DNA of 64,000 bases from Maribacter sp. 4G9 (GTDB lineage: Bacteria; Bacteroidota; Bacteroidia; Flavobacteriales; Flavobacteriaceae): positions 1-64,000 of the forward strand of contig NZ_MDGL01000194.1 in the NCBI RefSeq assembly GCF_002742265.1, written 5' to 3'. The position numbers were made by a program, and so were the translations under genes. The notes under the pieces are model-generated. The model was not told the DNA's origin, ran no database searches, and saw only the letters and a list, made by a program, of their open reading frames with translations. Below, piece after piece: positions 7,466 through 15,480 of the stretch; positions within the stretch are counted from its first letter, which is position 1; each line of letters opens with the position of its first letter.

Positions 7466-8944
7466 ATGGCCTCAGTTTTAAAGAGAGAAAGTGTTTTCGA
7501 GAATATACCCTCGATCAAAGCCAAAACTTTAAGAATAAACCTTAATCTGGATATCTACGGAACCTTTGCCGAGATTGGGGCCGGACAGGAAACAGCCCGC
7601 CATTTCTTTAGGTCGGGAGGTGCATCGGGTACCATAGCAAAGGCCATGAGTGCCTATGACAAGGACTTTAGTGATGCCATTTATGGCATAGAGGAAGACG
7701 GCCGGTATGTGACACAGGCCCGATTGAAGACCATGCTCCAATACGAAATGCAGTTGATGGAGGAAAGGATCAGCCGGGAGAAACACCCCAACAGGGTTTT
7801 CTTTTCCTATGCCAACACGGTTGCCACCATTGACTTTTCCAAACGCTATAAAGGCCATGGTTGGGTAGGTATCCGATATCAATTGGATCCAACGCAGAAG
7901 GAATACGACGAAATAGTATTGCACGTTCGTTTTAAGCAAAACGAGGCCAGACTTCAACAAGAGACACTTGGTATTTTGGGCGTAAACTTGATTTATGGTG
8001 CCTTTTATAAGTACCACAAGCCCAAAAAAATGCTGAAATATCTATACGATCATATAGATAAGGATACCTTGGAAATAGACATGATCAATTTTTCAGGTCC
8101 CAATTTCAAGGAAGTGGACAACCGTTTGATGAGCCTTCAATTGATCCGAAACGACATGACCGATGCCGTAATGTTCGGTCCGGACGGAAACAATCTATTA
8201 CCGGCGGCCGTACTTTACAAAAAAAATATTTTGGCGTTGCGGGGGAGTTTTAGACCCGTTACCAAGGTGAATATGGACATGTTCCAAAAATCCTATGATA
8301 TTTTTGTACGCGATCCACAGGTAGATCCAGAGAATAGTATCGTAATCTTTGAAATTACCCTTTCAAACTTAAAGGCATCAGGGGAAATTGACGAGGAGGA
8401 TTTTATGGACCGTGCGGAATTACTATGTTCCCTGGGGCACTGCGTAATGATTTCCAAATTTCAGGAATATTACAAACTGGTGGAATATTTCAACAATTAC
8501 ACCAAAAACAGGATAGGTCTTACCATGGGGGTCAATAACCTAGTAGATATTTTTGATGAAAAATACTATCGCCATTTAAGCGGTGGCATTTTGGAGGCCT
8601 TTGGAAAACTGTTCTTCAAGGATTTACAGGTCTATCTCTATCCCATGAAGAACCCGGATACCGGCCAAGTGATGACCAGTAACAACGTGAAGGTACATCC
8701 AAGGATGAAGGAGCTCTACAAGTTCTTCAAATACAATGGCAAGGTCATGGACATAATAGACTATGAACCGGATATCATGGATATTTTCTCCAGGGATGTA
8801 CTGAGAAAAATTATGAACGGGGAAGATGGATGGGAAGAAATGCTTCCAGAAGGTATTGCCGAAATCATCAAGGAAAAAAACCTGTTCAATAAAAAGGAAC
8901 TTTCCAAACCGGAAGAAATTGAGAAGGAGATAGAAAAAAAGTAG
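7466..8944 (+). CDS. Conserved cytosolic protein of unknown function (492 aa)
   Basis: The protein has no signal peptide and no membrane segment, so the name TonB-dependent receptor that homologues sometimes carry in databases does not fit. It starts MASVLKRESVFENIPSIKAK and is well conserved in style across Bacteroidota as far as I recall, but I do not recognise a catalytic motif. A charged tail rich in Glu and Lys (last 25 residues) looks disordered. The start at 7466 is preferred because a -7 promoter box lies at 7440-7447. It stands alone on the plus strand with its own promoter and a weak hairpin downstream. Function not assigned. Confidence 0.8.
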   Translation: MASVLKRESVFENIPSIKAKTLRINLNLDIYGTFAEIGAGQETARHFFRSGGASGTIAKAMSAYDKDFSDAIYGIEEDGRYVTQARLKTMLQYEMQLMEERISREKHPNRVFFSYANTVATIDFSKRYKGHGWVGIRYQLDPTQKEYDEIVLHVRFKQNEARLQQETLGILGVNLIYGAFYKYHKPKKMLKYLYDHIDKDTLEIDMINFSGPNFKEVDNRLMSLQLIRNDMTDAVMFGPDGNNLLPAAVLYKKNILALRGSFRPVTKVNMDMFQKSYDIFVRDPQVDPENSIVIFEITLSNLKASGEIDEEDFMDRAELLCSLGHCVMISKFQEYYKLVEYFNNYTKNRIGLTMGVNNLVDIFDEKYYRHLSGGILEAFGKLFFKDLQVYLYPMKNPDTGQVMTSNNVKVHPRMKELYKFFKYNGKVMDIIDYEPDIMDIFSRDVLRKIMNGEDGWEEMLPEGIAEIIKEKNLFNKKELSKPEEIEKEIEKK

Positions 8945-9105
8945 CCCCATAGAAAGGCGGATATTTTAAATAGTTTCGGGGACATGGAAGGACTTGTAAT
9001 AGTTCCATTTTAATACCTCACAAGTAGCAAATCCCAAAATGATAACTTTGTAAAACGCCTACTTCTTACATCATCCAAGTTTTCAATAAATACCCAAAAA
9101 AAGAA

Positions 9106-9139
9106 CCCCGTTTTTAGGAAAAAAGCCTTAAAAACGAGG
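9106..9139. terminator. Imperfect hairpin, weak terminator candidate
   Basis: CCCCGTTTTTAGG (9106-9118) pairs with CCTTAAAAACGAGG (9126-9139) with one mismatch. There is no clean T-run behind it on either strand, so it may be a poor terminator shared by the convergent genes on each side. Confidence 0.35.
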
Positions 9140-9209
9140 TACTTATTTTAGAACCGGAATGTTGGCCCCGATTTATTTTGGGTTGGACCTATTTTTGAAA
9201 GCCCCAATT

Positions 9210-9662
9210 CTAATACAATAATTGGGCGGCGTGGTCCTTGGTCTTTACTTTGTCTATGACCTTGGAAACTTTACCTTCCTCATTTATAACAAAGGTCATT
9301 CTATGGATTCCATCGTATTCCCTTCCCATGAACTTTTTTGGTCCCCAAACACCAAAAACATTAAGGACGGTATGGTCCTCATCTGCCAGTAAAGGAAATG
9401 GAAAGTCATATTTGCTTTTGAAATTCGATTGTTGCTTTTGTGAATCGGCACTCACACCAAGAAGCTCATAGCCAGCATCTTGCAAGGATTTATAGTTATC
9501 CCTTAAGTTACAAGCCTCTGCGGTACAACCAGGAGTATTTGCCTTTGGATAGAAAAAAACGATCAATTTCTTTCCACTATAATCGGATAAATTAATAGTA
9601 TTGCCATCCTGATCTTTGGCTGAAAATTCTGGGACCTTATCCCCTTCCTTTAGTGTTTTCAT
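9210..9662 (-). CDS. bcp: Thioredoxin-dependent peroxiredoxin, BCP/PrxQ type
   Basis: A 150-residue atypical 2-Cys peroxiredoxin that reduces hydroperoxides in the cytosol using thioredoxin. The peroxidatic cysteine is C46 in PKANTPGCTAEAC and the resolving cysteine C51 is five residues on, the PrxQ arrangement. FFYPKANTPGCT and the downstream VWGPKKFMGREYDG are family hallmarks. The ATG at 9662 gives the usual N-terminus; the in-frame Met at 9713 would add 17 unusual residues. It is divergent from nth, with 53 bp between them. Confidence 0.93.
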   Translation of the reverse strand: MKTLKEGDKVPEFSAKDQDGNTINLSDYSGKKLIVFFYPKANTPGCTAEACNLRDNYKSLQDAGYELLGVSADSQKQQSNFKSKYDFPFPLLADEDHTVLNVFGVWGPKKFMGREYDGIHRMTFVINEEGKVSKVIDKVKTKDHAAQLLY

Positions 9663-9715
9663 AGTCAATTTTCTTATTATTTTGTTCACTATTATTTTTA
9701 TAAAATTAAACAAAA

Positions 9716-10378
9716 ATGACGAAGACAGAAAAGGTATCGTTCACAATTTCCACATTACGGGAACTTTATCCCACCATCCCTATTCCCCTAGAACATAAGG
9801 ATCCGTACACCCTATTGATTGCTGTGCTGATGTCCGCCCAAAGTACGGATGTGAGGGTCAATCAAATAACCCCCCTACTCTTTGAAAAAGCTGACAATCC
9901 CTTTGACATGGTAAAAATGAGCATTGCCGAAATTAGGGAGATCATAAAGCCAGTAGGGTTATCACCCATGAAATCCAAAGGAATTCACGGACTTTCAGAA
10001 ATTTTAATCAAAAAATATAATGGTGAGGTTCCCCAGGAAATCGAGCTACTGAAAGAACTACCCGCCGTTGGCCACAAGACCGCCAGTGTGGTGGTTTCAC
10101 AGGCATTTGGGATTCCCGCATTCCCTGTGGATACGCATATCCATAGATTAATGTACCGGTGGGGGTTTTCAAACGGAAAAAACGTGGTTCAAACTGAAAA
10201 AGATGCCAAAAGACTATTTCCCAAAGAGTTATGGAACGATTTGCATCTACAGATAATATGGTATGGCAGGGATTATTCGCCTGCCAGAGGTTGGGATTTG
10301 GACAAGGACATTATCACCAGGACCATTGGAAGAAAATCGGTCATCGATGAATACCTAAGAAAAAAAAAGACCCGCTAG
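9716..10378 (+). CDS. nth: Endonuclease III-like DNA glycosylase without Fe-S cysteines
   Basis: A 220-residue bifunctional DNA glycosylase/AP lyase of base excision repair. The helix-hairpin-helix and catalytic lysine are in LPAVGHKTASVV (K121), and the catalytic aspartate is D139 in FPVDTHIHR. The C-terminal four-cysteine loop that holds the [4Fe-4S] cluster in E. coli Nth is gone: the equivalent region reads YGRDYSPARGWDLDKDIITR and contains no cysteine. The last codons (AAA-AAA-AAG-ACC-CGC-TAG) form part of a hairpin that acts as terminator for the opposite strand. Start ATG at 9716 gives a normal N-terminus. Confidence 0.92.
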   Translation: MTKTEKVSFTISTLRELYPTIPIPLEHKDPYTLLIAVLMSAQSTDVRVNQITPLLFEKADNPFDMVKMSIAEIREIIKPVGLSPMKSKGIHGLSEILIKKYNGEVPQEIELLKELPAVGHKTASVVVSQAFGIPAFPVDTHIHRLMYRWGFSNGKNVVQTEKDAKRLFPKELWNDLHLQIIWYGRDYSPARGWDLDKDIITRTIGRKSVIDEYLRKKKTR

Positions 10379-10385
10379 GCGGGTC
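10360..10385 (-). terminator. Intrinsic terminator for the sigma/small-protein unit, inside the 3' end of nth
   Basis: GACCCGC (10369-10375) and GCGGGTC (10379-10385) form a perfect 7-bp stem with TAG, the nth stop codon, as the loop. Read on the minus strand the stem is followed by nine T residues, which on the plus strand are the lysine codons of nth. It lies 7 nt beyond the stop of the small gene at 10392. Confidence 0.75.
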
Positions 10386-10391
10386 AGTATT

Positions 10392-10535
10392 TTAGTTTAA
10401 ATAGGTTTCGAACTCCATGTCCTTGTACTTTACATCGTACAGTGCCTTTGAAAAACTTAAGAGAAAGTTGATTGTTTTTGGGCAAACTTTTTTAAACTCA
10501 GTTCTTTCCTGATAATTAGAGTAAATTTTTTCCAT
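10392..10535 (-). CDS. 47-residue small protein, paralogue of the one at 11513
   Basis: The frame encodes MEKIYSNYQERTEFKKVCPK followed by a TINFLLSFSKAL stretch and ends FETYLN. It matches the 47-residue protein at 11513-11656 residue for residue without gaps: 19 of 47 identical, including MEKIY, P-x-T-I-x-F-L-L, SK and FE-xx-LN. The gene follows the sigma factor gene by 71 nt and a perfect terminator follows it, so it is probably the second gene of a two-gene transcript. Size and duplication with the sigma factor suggest a regulator or adaptor of that sigma factor, but this is inference. No known family was recognised. Confidence 0.7.
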   Translation of the reverse strand: MEKIYSNYQERTEFKKVCPKTINFLLSFSKALYDVKYKDMEFETYLN

Positions 10536-10606
10536 ATTTCCATTGTTGTTACATTAAATTAACGCAACTAAAATGGAAATATTGTTTATCTATTTATTCT
10601 GACGTA

Positions 10607-11203
10607 TCAATTCGTTAAAACGATATTGTGTTTTTCAATTATTTTTCTTAGGTTGATAAGCGCATATCGCATTCTTCCAAGGGCGGTATTGATACTTACA
10701 CCGGTATTTTCAGAAATTTCCTTGAAGCTCATATCCTTATAGATGCGCATGATCAAGACTTCCTTTTGGTCATCGGGCAATTCTTCGATCAATTCCCTTA
10801 AATCCGTATCAATCTGATCTTTGATCAATTGTTTTTCGGCATTCAATTTGTCATCACCAATTACAGAAAAAATATTAAAGTCATCGCTCCCCTCGAACAT
10901 TGGCATCCTTTTGTTCTTCCTAAAGTGGTCAATGATCAGGTTGTGCGCAATTCGCATTACCCATGGCAAAAACTTGCCTTCTTCACTATAGTTACCTTTC
11001 TTCAGGGTTTTAATAACCTTAATAAAGGTATCCTGAAAAATATCCTCGGTGACATCCCTATCCAAAACTTTGGAATAGATAAAGCTCGTAATACGTTGAT
11101 TATGTCTATGGATAAGAATCTCCAATGCTTTCTCATCTCCGCTGATGTAATCTCTTACTAGTTCTGAATCTTCAATCTGTAATTCCATATTAGTTACTTT
11201 CAT
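10607..11203 (-). CDS. Sigma-70 family RNA polymerase sigma factor (copy 1)
   Basis: A 198-residue sigma factor with only regions 2 and 4, as in extracytoplasmic-function-type sigma factors. Region 2 includes DIFQDTFIKVIKTLKKG and FLPWVMRIAHNLIIDHFRK; region 4 has the helix-turn-helix MSFKEISENTGVSINTALGR. It is about 75 percent identical by eye to the protein at 11731-12312, and both end in IVLTN, so they are tandem duplicates. No anti-sigma membrane gene lies next to it; instead a 47-residue gene follows. ATG at 11188 (MELQIEDSEL) is an alternative start that aligns better with copy 2. Confidence 0.92.
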   Translation of the reverse strand: MKVTNMELQIEDSELVRDYISGDEKALEILIHRHNQRITSFIYSKVLDRDVTEDIFQDTFIKVIKTLKKGNYSEEGKFLPWVMRIAHNLIIDHFRKNKRMPMFEGSDDFNIFSVIGDDKLNAEKQLIKDQIDTDLRELIEELPDDQKEVLIMRIYKDMSFKEISENTGVSINTALGRMRYALINLRKIIEKHNIVLTN

Positions 11204-11460
11204 TAGGTGACAGGGTGGGGATCCTGATTTTGGTTATTGATTAATTGTAATTAGTTGTTCAATTCTGATATAAAACTAGATAAATCGCACCCTGTAGGAA
11301 AAAGTATGTTGTAAAACCGCCCTTTTATGATGTGAAAGTCTAAAAACCTATTTTCTGTACAATAAATGCACATTTTTTTAGTTCGCCGGTACCTTTAAAA
11401 ACGGTCTTGAGAAAATGAAGATGGTTCGAACACCAGCGCTCTGGAAGGTTATCGATAAAA
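11204..11460. other. Leader region of sigma copy 1, no gene seen
   Basis: Together with the terminator at 11462-11488 this is a stretch of about 310 bases without a gene. An 8-bp inverted repeat, ACAGGGTG (11210-11217) and CACCCTGT (11288-11295), brackets most of the region just before the sigma gene and could fold in its mRNA leader or mark a binding site. No clear TAnnTTTG box was found for the sigma gene here. Confidence 0.4.
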
Positions 11461-11461
11461 A

Positions 11462-11488
11462 AACCCCGGAGAAAATTTCCCCGGGGTT
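11462..11488 (-). terminator. Intrinsic terminator behind second small-protein gene
   Basis: AACCCCGG (11462-11469) pairs with CCGGGGTT (11481-11488). On the minus strand the stem runs into a T-run (complement of the A-run 11457-11463). It lies 24 nt past the stop of the gene at 11513 and mirrors the terminator behind the paralogous unit. Confidence 0.75.
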
Positions 11489-11512
11489 CTTATTGTATGA
11501 TAGAAAACACGC

Positions 11513-11656
11513 TTAGTTCAAGATATTTTCAAATTTGATGCCTTTGGCTTCGGTTATATTGAGAGATTTGGAGTAATCCAATAAAAACTTGATTGTTTCT
11601 GGTTTTGCGGATACTACTTTAGAGTTGTTTACTTTAGTTTGGTAAATTTTTTCCAT
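11513..11656 (-). CDS. 47-residue small protein, paralogue of the one at 10392
   Basis: The product starts MEKIYQTKVNNSKVVSAKPE, continues TIKFLLDYSKSL and ends FENILN. The start at 11656 is chosen because it gives exactly 47 residues, aligning end to end with the paralogue at 10392-10535; a longer in-frame start at 11701 would add 15 unrelated residues. It follows sigma copy 2 by 74 nt and is closed by its own terminator, reproducing the layout of the first unit. Most likely it functions together with the sigma gene upstream; the mechanism is unknown. Confidence 0.75.
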   Translation of the reverse strand: MEKIYQTKVNNSKVVSAKPETIKFLLDYSKSLNITEAKGIKFENILN

Positions 11657-11730
11657 ATTACTTCCGTTTTGGTTTCGGTTAAAGAACGCCAACGGAACCA
11701 ATATAGTAGATCCACTCGACCTGTTACCAA

Positions 11731-12312
11731 TTAATTCGTTAAAACTATACTATTCGCCTCAACAAGCTTTCTTAGGTTTATCAAGGCGTAACGCATTCTT
11801 CCTAAAGCCGTATTGATACTTACGCCCGTGTTTTCAGAAATTTCCTTAAAGCTCATATCCTTGTAAAGGCGCATTTCCAAAACCTCTTGCTGGTCTTCTG
11901 GAAGTTCCTTTATCATCCTTGCCAAATCCGTATCAATTTGTTCCTTGATCAATTGTTTTTCCGCGTTTAGCTTTTCGTCCCCCATTAAGGAAAAAATACT
12001 GAAGGAATCCGTACCGTCGCACATGGGCATTCGATTGCTTTTTCTAAAGTGATCTATAATAAGGTTGTGTGCAATGCGCATCACCCAAGGCAAAAATTTA
12101 CCTTCTTCATTATAGGCACCTCGTTTGAGTGTACGTATAACCTTCATAAAGGTATCCTGAAAAATGTCTTCTGTCAATTCACGGTCTCCTACCTTGGAGT
12201 AGATGAAGCCCGTTAAACGTGCATTGTGACGGTTGATAAGAACCTCAATGGCCCTTTCGTTACCGTTCATGTAGTATTTTACTAGCTGGGAATCTTCAAG
12301 TTCCTGTATCAT
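11731..12312 (-). CDS. Sigma-70 family RNA polymerase sigma factor (copy 2)
   Basis: A 193-residue group 4-type sigma factor carrying regions 2 (DIFQDTFMKVIRTLKRG, FLPWVMRIAHNLIIDHFRK) and 4 (MSFKEISENTGVSINTALGR). It directs RNA polymerase to a specific promoter set. Regions 2 and 4 are nearly identical to copy 1, while the N-terminus and the linker differ more, which fits an old tandem duplication. It is transcribed away from uvrA, and its likely promoter lies at 12432-12459. The adjacent anti-sigma gene typical of ECF systems is absent. Confidence 0.92.
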   Translation of the reverse strand: MIQELEDSQLVKYYMNGNERAIEVLINRHNARLTGFIYSKVGDRELTEDIFQDTFMKVIRTLKRGAYNEEGKFLPWVMRIAHNLIIDHFRKSNRMPMCDGTDSFSIFSLMGDEKLNAEKQLIKEQIDTDLARMIKELPEDQQEVLEMRLYKDMSFKEISENTGVSINTALGRMRYALINLRKLVEANSIVLTN

Positions 12313-12431
12313 AAGCCTTACTTTTGTGGGTTAAATTGGGGGTCCAAGTACCAAAATGGTCATAGGACATTTAAAACTTTTTTAACTTCAAAAGTAATTT
12401 TAGGCTATAGGCTCTTGTTTTTATTGAAGCT

Positions 12432-12459
12432 CAAAGATATAAAAAAATAAATACTCCAA
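12432..12459 (-). promoter_or_regulatory. Promoter of sigma copy 2
   Basis: On the minus strand TTG (12457-12459) and TATCTTTG (12432-12439) are separated by 17 nt, matching the Bacteroidota TTG/TAnnTTTG promoter. The box is about 120 nt upstream of the sigma start. Confidence 0.55.
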
Positions 12460-12529
12460 AAAAAATGTGAAAAAGTACTCGACGAAATGAGATTTGGGGC
12501 AAATGGATTTTAACCTAACGGTCAAGTCG

Positions 12530-12537
12530 TATCTTTG
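12530..12537 (+). promoter_or_regulatory. Promoter -7 box of uvrA (TATCTTTG)
   Basis: A perfect TAnnTTTG element ends 17 nt before the uvrA ATG. The -33 region is T-rich but lacks a clean TTG. Confidence 0.55.
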
Positions 12538-12554
12538 CAACTTTAATAACTCAT

Positions 12555-15335
12555 ATGATTACGATATCCCAAGTTGACCCCAAAAAAAACATCATTATCA
12601 AGGGCGCAAAGTTGCACAACCTAAAAAATATTGATGTTGTCATTCCTAGAAACAAGTTGGTGGTCATTACGGGACTTTCCGGATCTGGAAAGTCAAGTTT
12701 GGCTTTCGATACGCTTTTTGCCGAAGGACAAAGAAGGTATGTAGAAAGTCTTTCTTCCTATGCCAGACAATTCCTTGGAAAATTGGACAAACCAAAAGTC
12801 GATTATATAAAAGGTATTGCCCCTGCCATTGCCATTGAGCAAAAAGTAAATTCGACCAATCCAAGATCTACGGTTGGCACTACTACTGAGATCTATGATT
12901 ATATAAAGCTACTTTACGCCCGCATTGGGAGAACATTCTCTCCCATAACAGGTAATGAGGTAAAAAAAAATACCGTATCCGATGTCATTGAACACGTAAG
13001 GCAATTTGATACGGATACCAAATTATTGCTACTCGCCCCCGTTACCATTCGCGATGACCGCGATGCTTTAAAATCGCTTCAGTTATTTTCAAAACAAGGC
13101 TATGCTAGGATAAAATACCAGGGGAAAGTTATCAGAATAGACCAGGCCCCAGAAGATATAGGCAAAGAATTTGAACTTGTGGTGGATAGGATTATCACCA
13201 AGGACGATGAAGATTTTTACAATCGATTAGCGAATGCCGTGGACAATGCCTTTTTTGAAGGCAAAGGGCAATGTATCATCGAAGAGCTCCCTACATCCAA
13301 CCAACGAATTTTCAGCAACAGATTTGATTTGGACGGAATGACATTTTTAGAACCTAACGTGCATCTCTTCAGTTTTAACAATCCGTACGGGGCCTGTCCC
13401 AAATGTGAAGGATACGGGGATGTAATTGGTATCGACGAGGATCTGGTAATCCCCAACACGACACTATCCATTTTTGAAAATGCCGTTTTTCCATGGAGGG
13501 GCGAAAGTATGGGGTGTTACCGCGACCAATTGGTCAATAGTGCCTATAAATTTGATTTTCCCATTCATAAACCCTGGTTTGAACTGTCTGAAGAACAAAA
13601 AAAATTGGTCTGGGACGGAAACAAACACTTCATCGGCCTGCATAAATTTTTTGAAACGCTAGAGGAAAAAAGCTATAAAATTCAAAATAGGGTAATGCTT
13701 TCCCGTTACAGAGGAAAGACAAAATGTAACATTTGTAATGGAAAAAGACTAAGACCGGAGACGGAATATGTAAAAATTGGCGGGAAATCCATTTCTGATT
13801 TAGTGGGTATTCCCATTGAGCGCCTGATTCCTTTTTTCAACGATTTGGAACTGACCAAGCACGATGCAAAAATAGCGGACAGACTTTTAAAGGAAATCAA
13901 TTCCCGTTTGGGTTTCTTGGACAAAGTGGGGCTCAGTTACCTAACCCTGAACAGAAAGTCCAATACCTTATCCGGAGGAGAAAGCCAGCGAATTAACCTG
14001 GCCACCTCTTTGGGGAGTAGCCTGGTAGGTTCCATGTACATTCTGGATGAACCAAGTATAGGACTTCACCCAAAGGATACCGAAAACTTGATCGAAGTAT
14101 TGCTTTCCCTAAGGGATTTGGGCAATACGGTCATTGTGGTGGAACATGACGAGGATATTATGAAAGCTGCGGACGAGGTTATCGATATTGGTCCGGAAGC
14201 CGGTACCCATGGAGGAAATATTGTTGCCCAGGGTACTCTGGAGGAAATCTTGAAATCCTCTTCACTTACAGCAAGCTATCTTAACGGAACCATGAATATT
14301 GAGATTCCCAAAGAGCGGCGTACTTCAAAGAATCATATAGAAATAATAGGTTGTAGGGCAAACAACCTCAAAAATATCAATGTTACTTTTCCATTGGATA
14401 TGCTAACCGTGGTAACGGGCGTATCGGGAAGTGGTAAAAGTACCTTGGTCAAAAAATTGTTATATCCCATAATTCTTAAGGAAACCGGGGGTTATGGGGA
14501 AAAAGCAGGGCAGTTTAGTTCGGTCAACGGAAAATACAAGCATATAAAACATGTAGAATTTGTGGATCAAAATCCCATAGGTCGCTCATCCCGTTCCAAC
14601 CCCGTTACCTATATAAAGGCCTATGACGATATACGGAATCTTTTCGCAAGTCAAAAGTTGAGTAAAATAAGGAATTATCAGGCCAAACACTTTTCATTCA
14701 ATGTAGACGGAGGTAGGTGTGAGAAATGCAAGGGCGAAGGAGAAATTACGGTAGAAATGCAGTTTATGGCCGATGTGCATCTGGAATGCGATACCTGTGG
14801 TGGAAAGCGATTTAAAAAGGATGTATTGGAAGTTGCTTTCAACCATAAGAACATCGATGATATCTTGAACATGACCATTGATGATGCCATATCCTTCTTT
14901 GAATCTGGTGAGCAGCTAAAAATTGTAAGTAAATTAAAGCCCTTACAGGATGTTGGATTGGGGTACGTAACGCTAGGGCAGTCTTCCTCTACCTTATCCG
15001 GCGGCGAGGCACAGCGCATAAAACTGGCATCCTTCCTGGTAAAAGGAGCTACTAAGGACAAGGCCCTTTTTATATTTGACGAGCCCACAACTGGACTTCA
15101 TTTTCATGACATCCAAAAATTATTAAAATCCTTTAATGCCTTGATAAAAAAAGGACACTCCATAGTAGTTATTGAGCACAACATTGAGCTCATCAAGTGT
15201 GCCGATTATATCATCGATCTGGGACCGGGCGGTGGCGAAAACGGGGGACAATTATTAGCCGAGGGCACCCCTGAGGAAGTGGCAAAAAACAAAAAATCGT
15301 ACACTGCAAACTACCTAAAAGAAAAATTGGTCTAA
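12555..15335 (+). CDS. uvrA: Excinuclease ABC subunit A
   Basis: The 926-residue damage-recognition ATPase of nucleotide excision repair, acting as a dimer with UvrB on DNA. Two ABC modules are visible: Walker A GLSGSGKSS (40-48) and GVSGSGKST in the second half, with signature motifs LSGGESQRINLA and LSGGEAQRIKLA. Zinc-binding cysteine pairs are present (CPKCEGYG, CNICNGKR, CEKCKGEG with CDTCGGKRF). Length matches the family. It is divergent from the duplicated sigma genes and has a -7 promoter box right upstream. No LexA-type operator was recognised. Confidence 0.97.
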   Translation: MITISQVDPKKNIIIKGAKLHNLKNIDVVIPRNKLVVITGLSGSGKSSLAFDTLFAEGQRRYVESLSSYARQFLGKLDKPKVDYIKGIAPAIAIEQKVNSTNPRSTVGTTTEIYDYIKLLYARIGRTFSPITGNEVKKNTVSDVIEHVRQFDTDTKLLLLAPVTIRDDRDALKSLQLFSKQGYARIKYQGKVIRIDQAPEDIGKEFELVVDRIITKDDEDFYNRLANAVDNAFFEGKGQCIIEELPTSNQRIFSNRFDLDGMTFLEPNVHLFSFNNPYGACPKCEGYGDVIGIDEDLVIPNTTLSIFENAVFPWRGESMGCYRDQLVNSAYKFDFPIHKPWFELSEEQKKLVWDGNKHFIGLHKFFETLEEKSYKIQNRVMLSRYRGKTKCNICNGKRLRPETEYVKIGGKSISDLVGIPIERLIPFFNDLELTKHDAKIADRLLKEINSRLGFLDKVGLSYLTLNRKSNTLSGGESQRINLATSLGSSLVGSMYILDEPSIGLHPKDTENLIEVLLSLRDLGNTVIVVEHDEDIMKAADEVIDIGPEAGTHGGNIVAQGTLEEILKSSSLTASYLNGTMNIEIPKERRTSKNHIEIIGCRANNLKNINVTFPLDMLTVVTGVSGSGKSTLVKKLLYPIILKETGGYGEKAGQFSSVNGKYKHIKHVEFVDQNPIGRSSRSNPVTYIKAYDDIRNLFASQKLSKIRNYQAKHFSFNVDGGRCEKCKGEGEITVEMQFMADVHLECDTCGGKRFKKDVLEVAFNHKNIDDILNMTIDDAISFFESGEQLKIVSKLKPLQDVGLGYVTLGQSSSTLSGGEAQRIKLASFLVKGATKDKALFIFDEPTTGLHFHDIQKLLKSFNALIKKGHSIVVIEHNIELIKCADYIIDLGPGGGENGGQLLAEGTPEEVAKNKKSYTANYLKEKLV

Positions 15336-15413
15336 TTTAAAATTTTATTTTCTTTAGAAATATATTTTATTAAATAATTGTTTTTCAATTACTTAAATAT
15401 ATTATTTCATTTC

Positions 15414-15428
15414 TGGCACGCTCTTTGT
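15414..15428 (+). promoter_or_regulatory. Sigma-54-like promoter (-24/-12)
   Basis: TGGCACG-N4-TTGT at 15414-15428 matches the sigma-54 consensus TGGCACG-N4-TTGCW in 10 of its defined positions, with T in place of C at the -12 end. It lies 52 nt before the ATG at 15481. No TAnnTTTG box stands in the same place. No enhancer-binding activator gene was seen nearby. Confidence 0.5.
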
Positions 15429-15480
15429 TTTATGTAAGTCGAGTGTAAATAGTTGCACTTGGAATTTAAAACCTTATATC

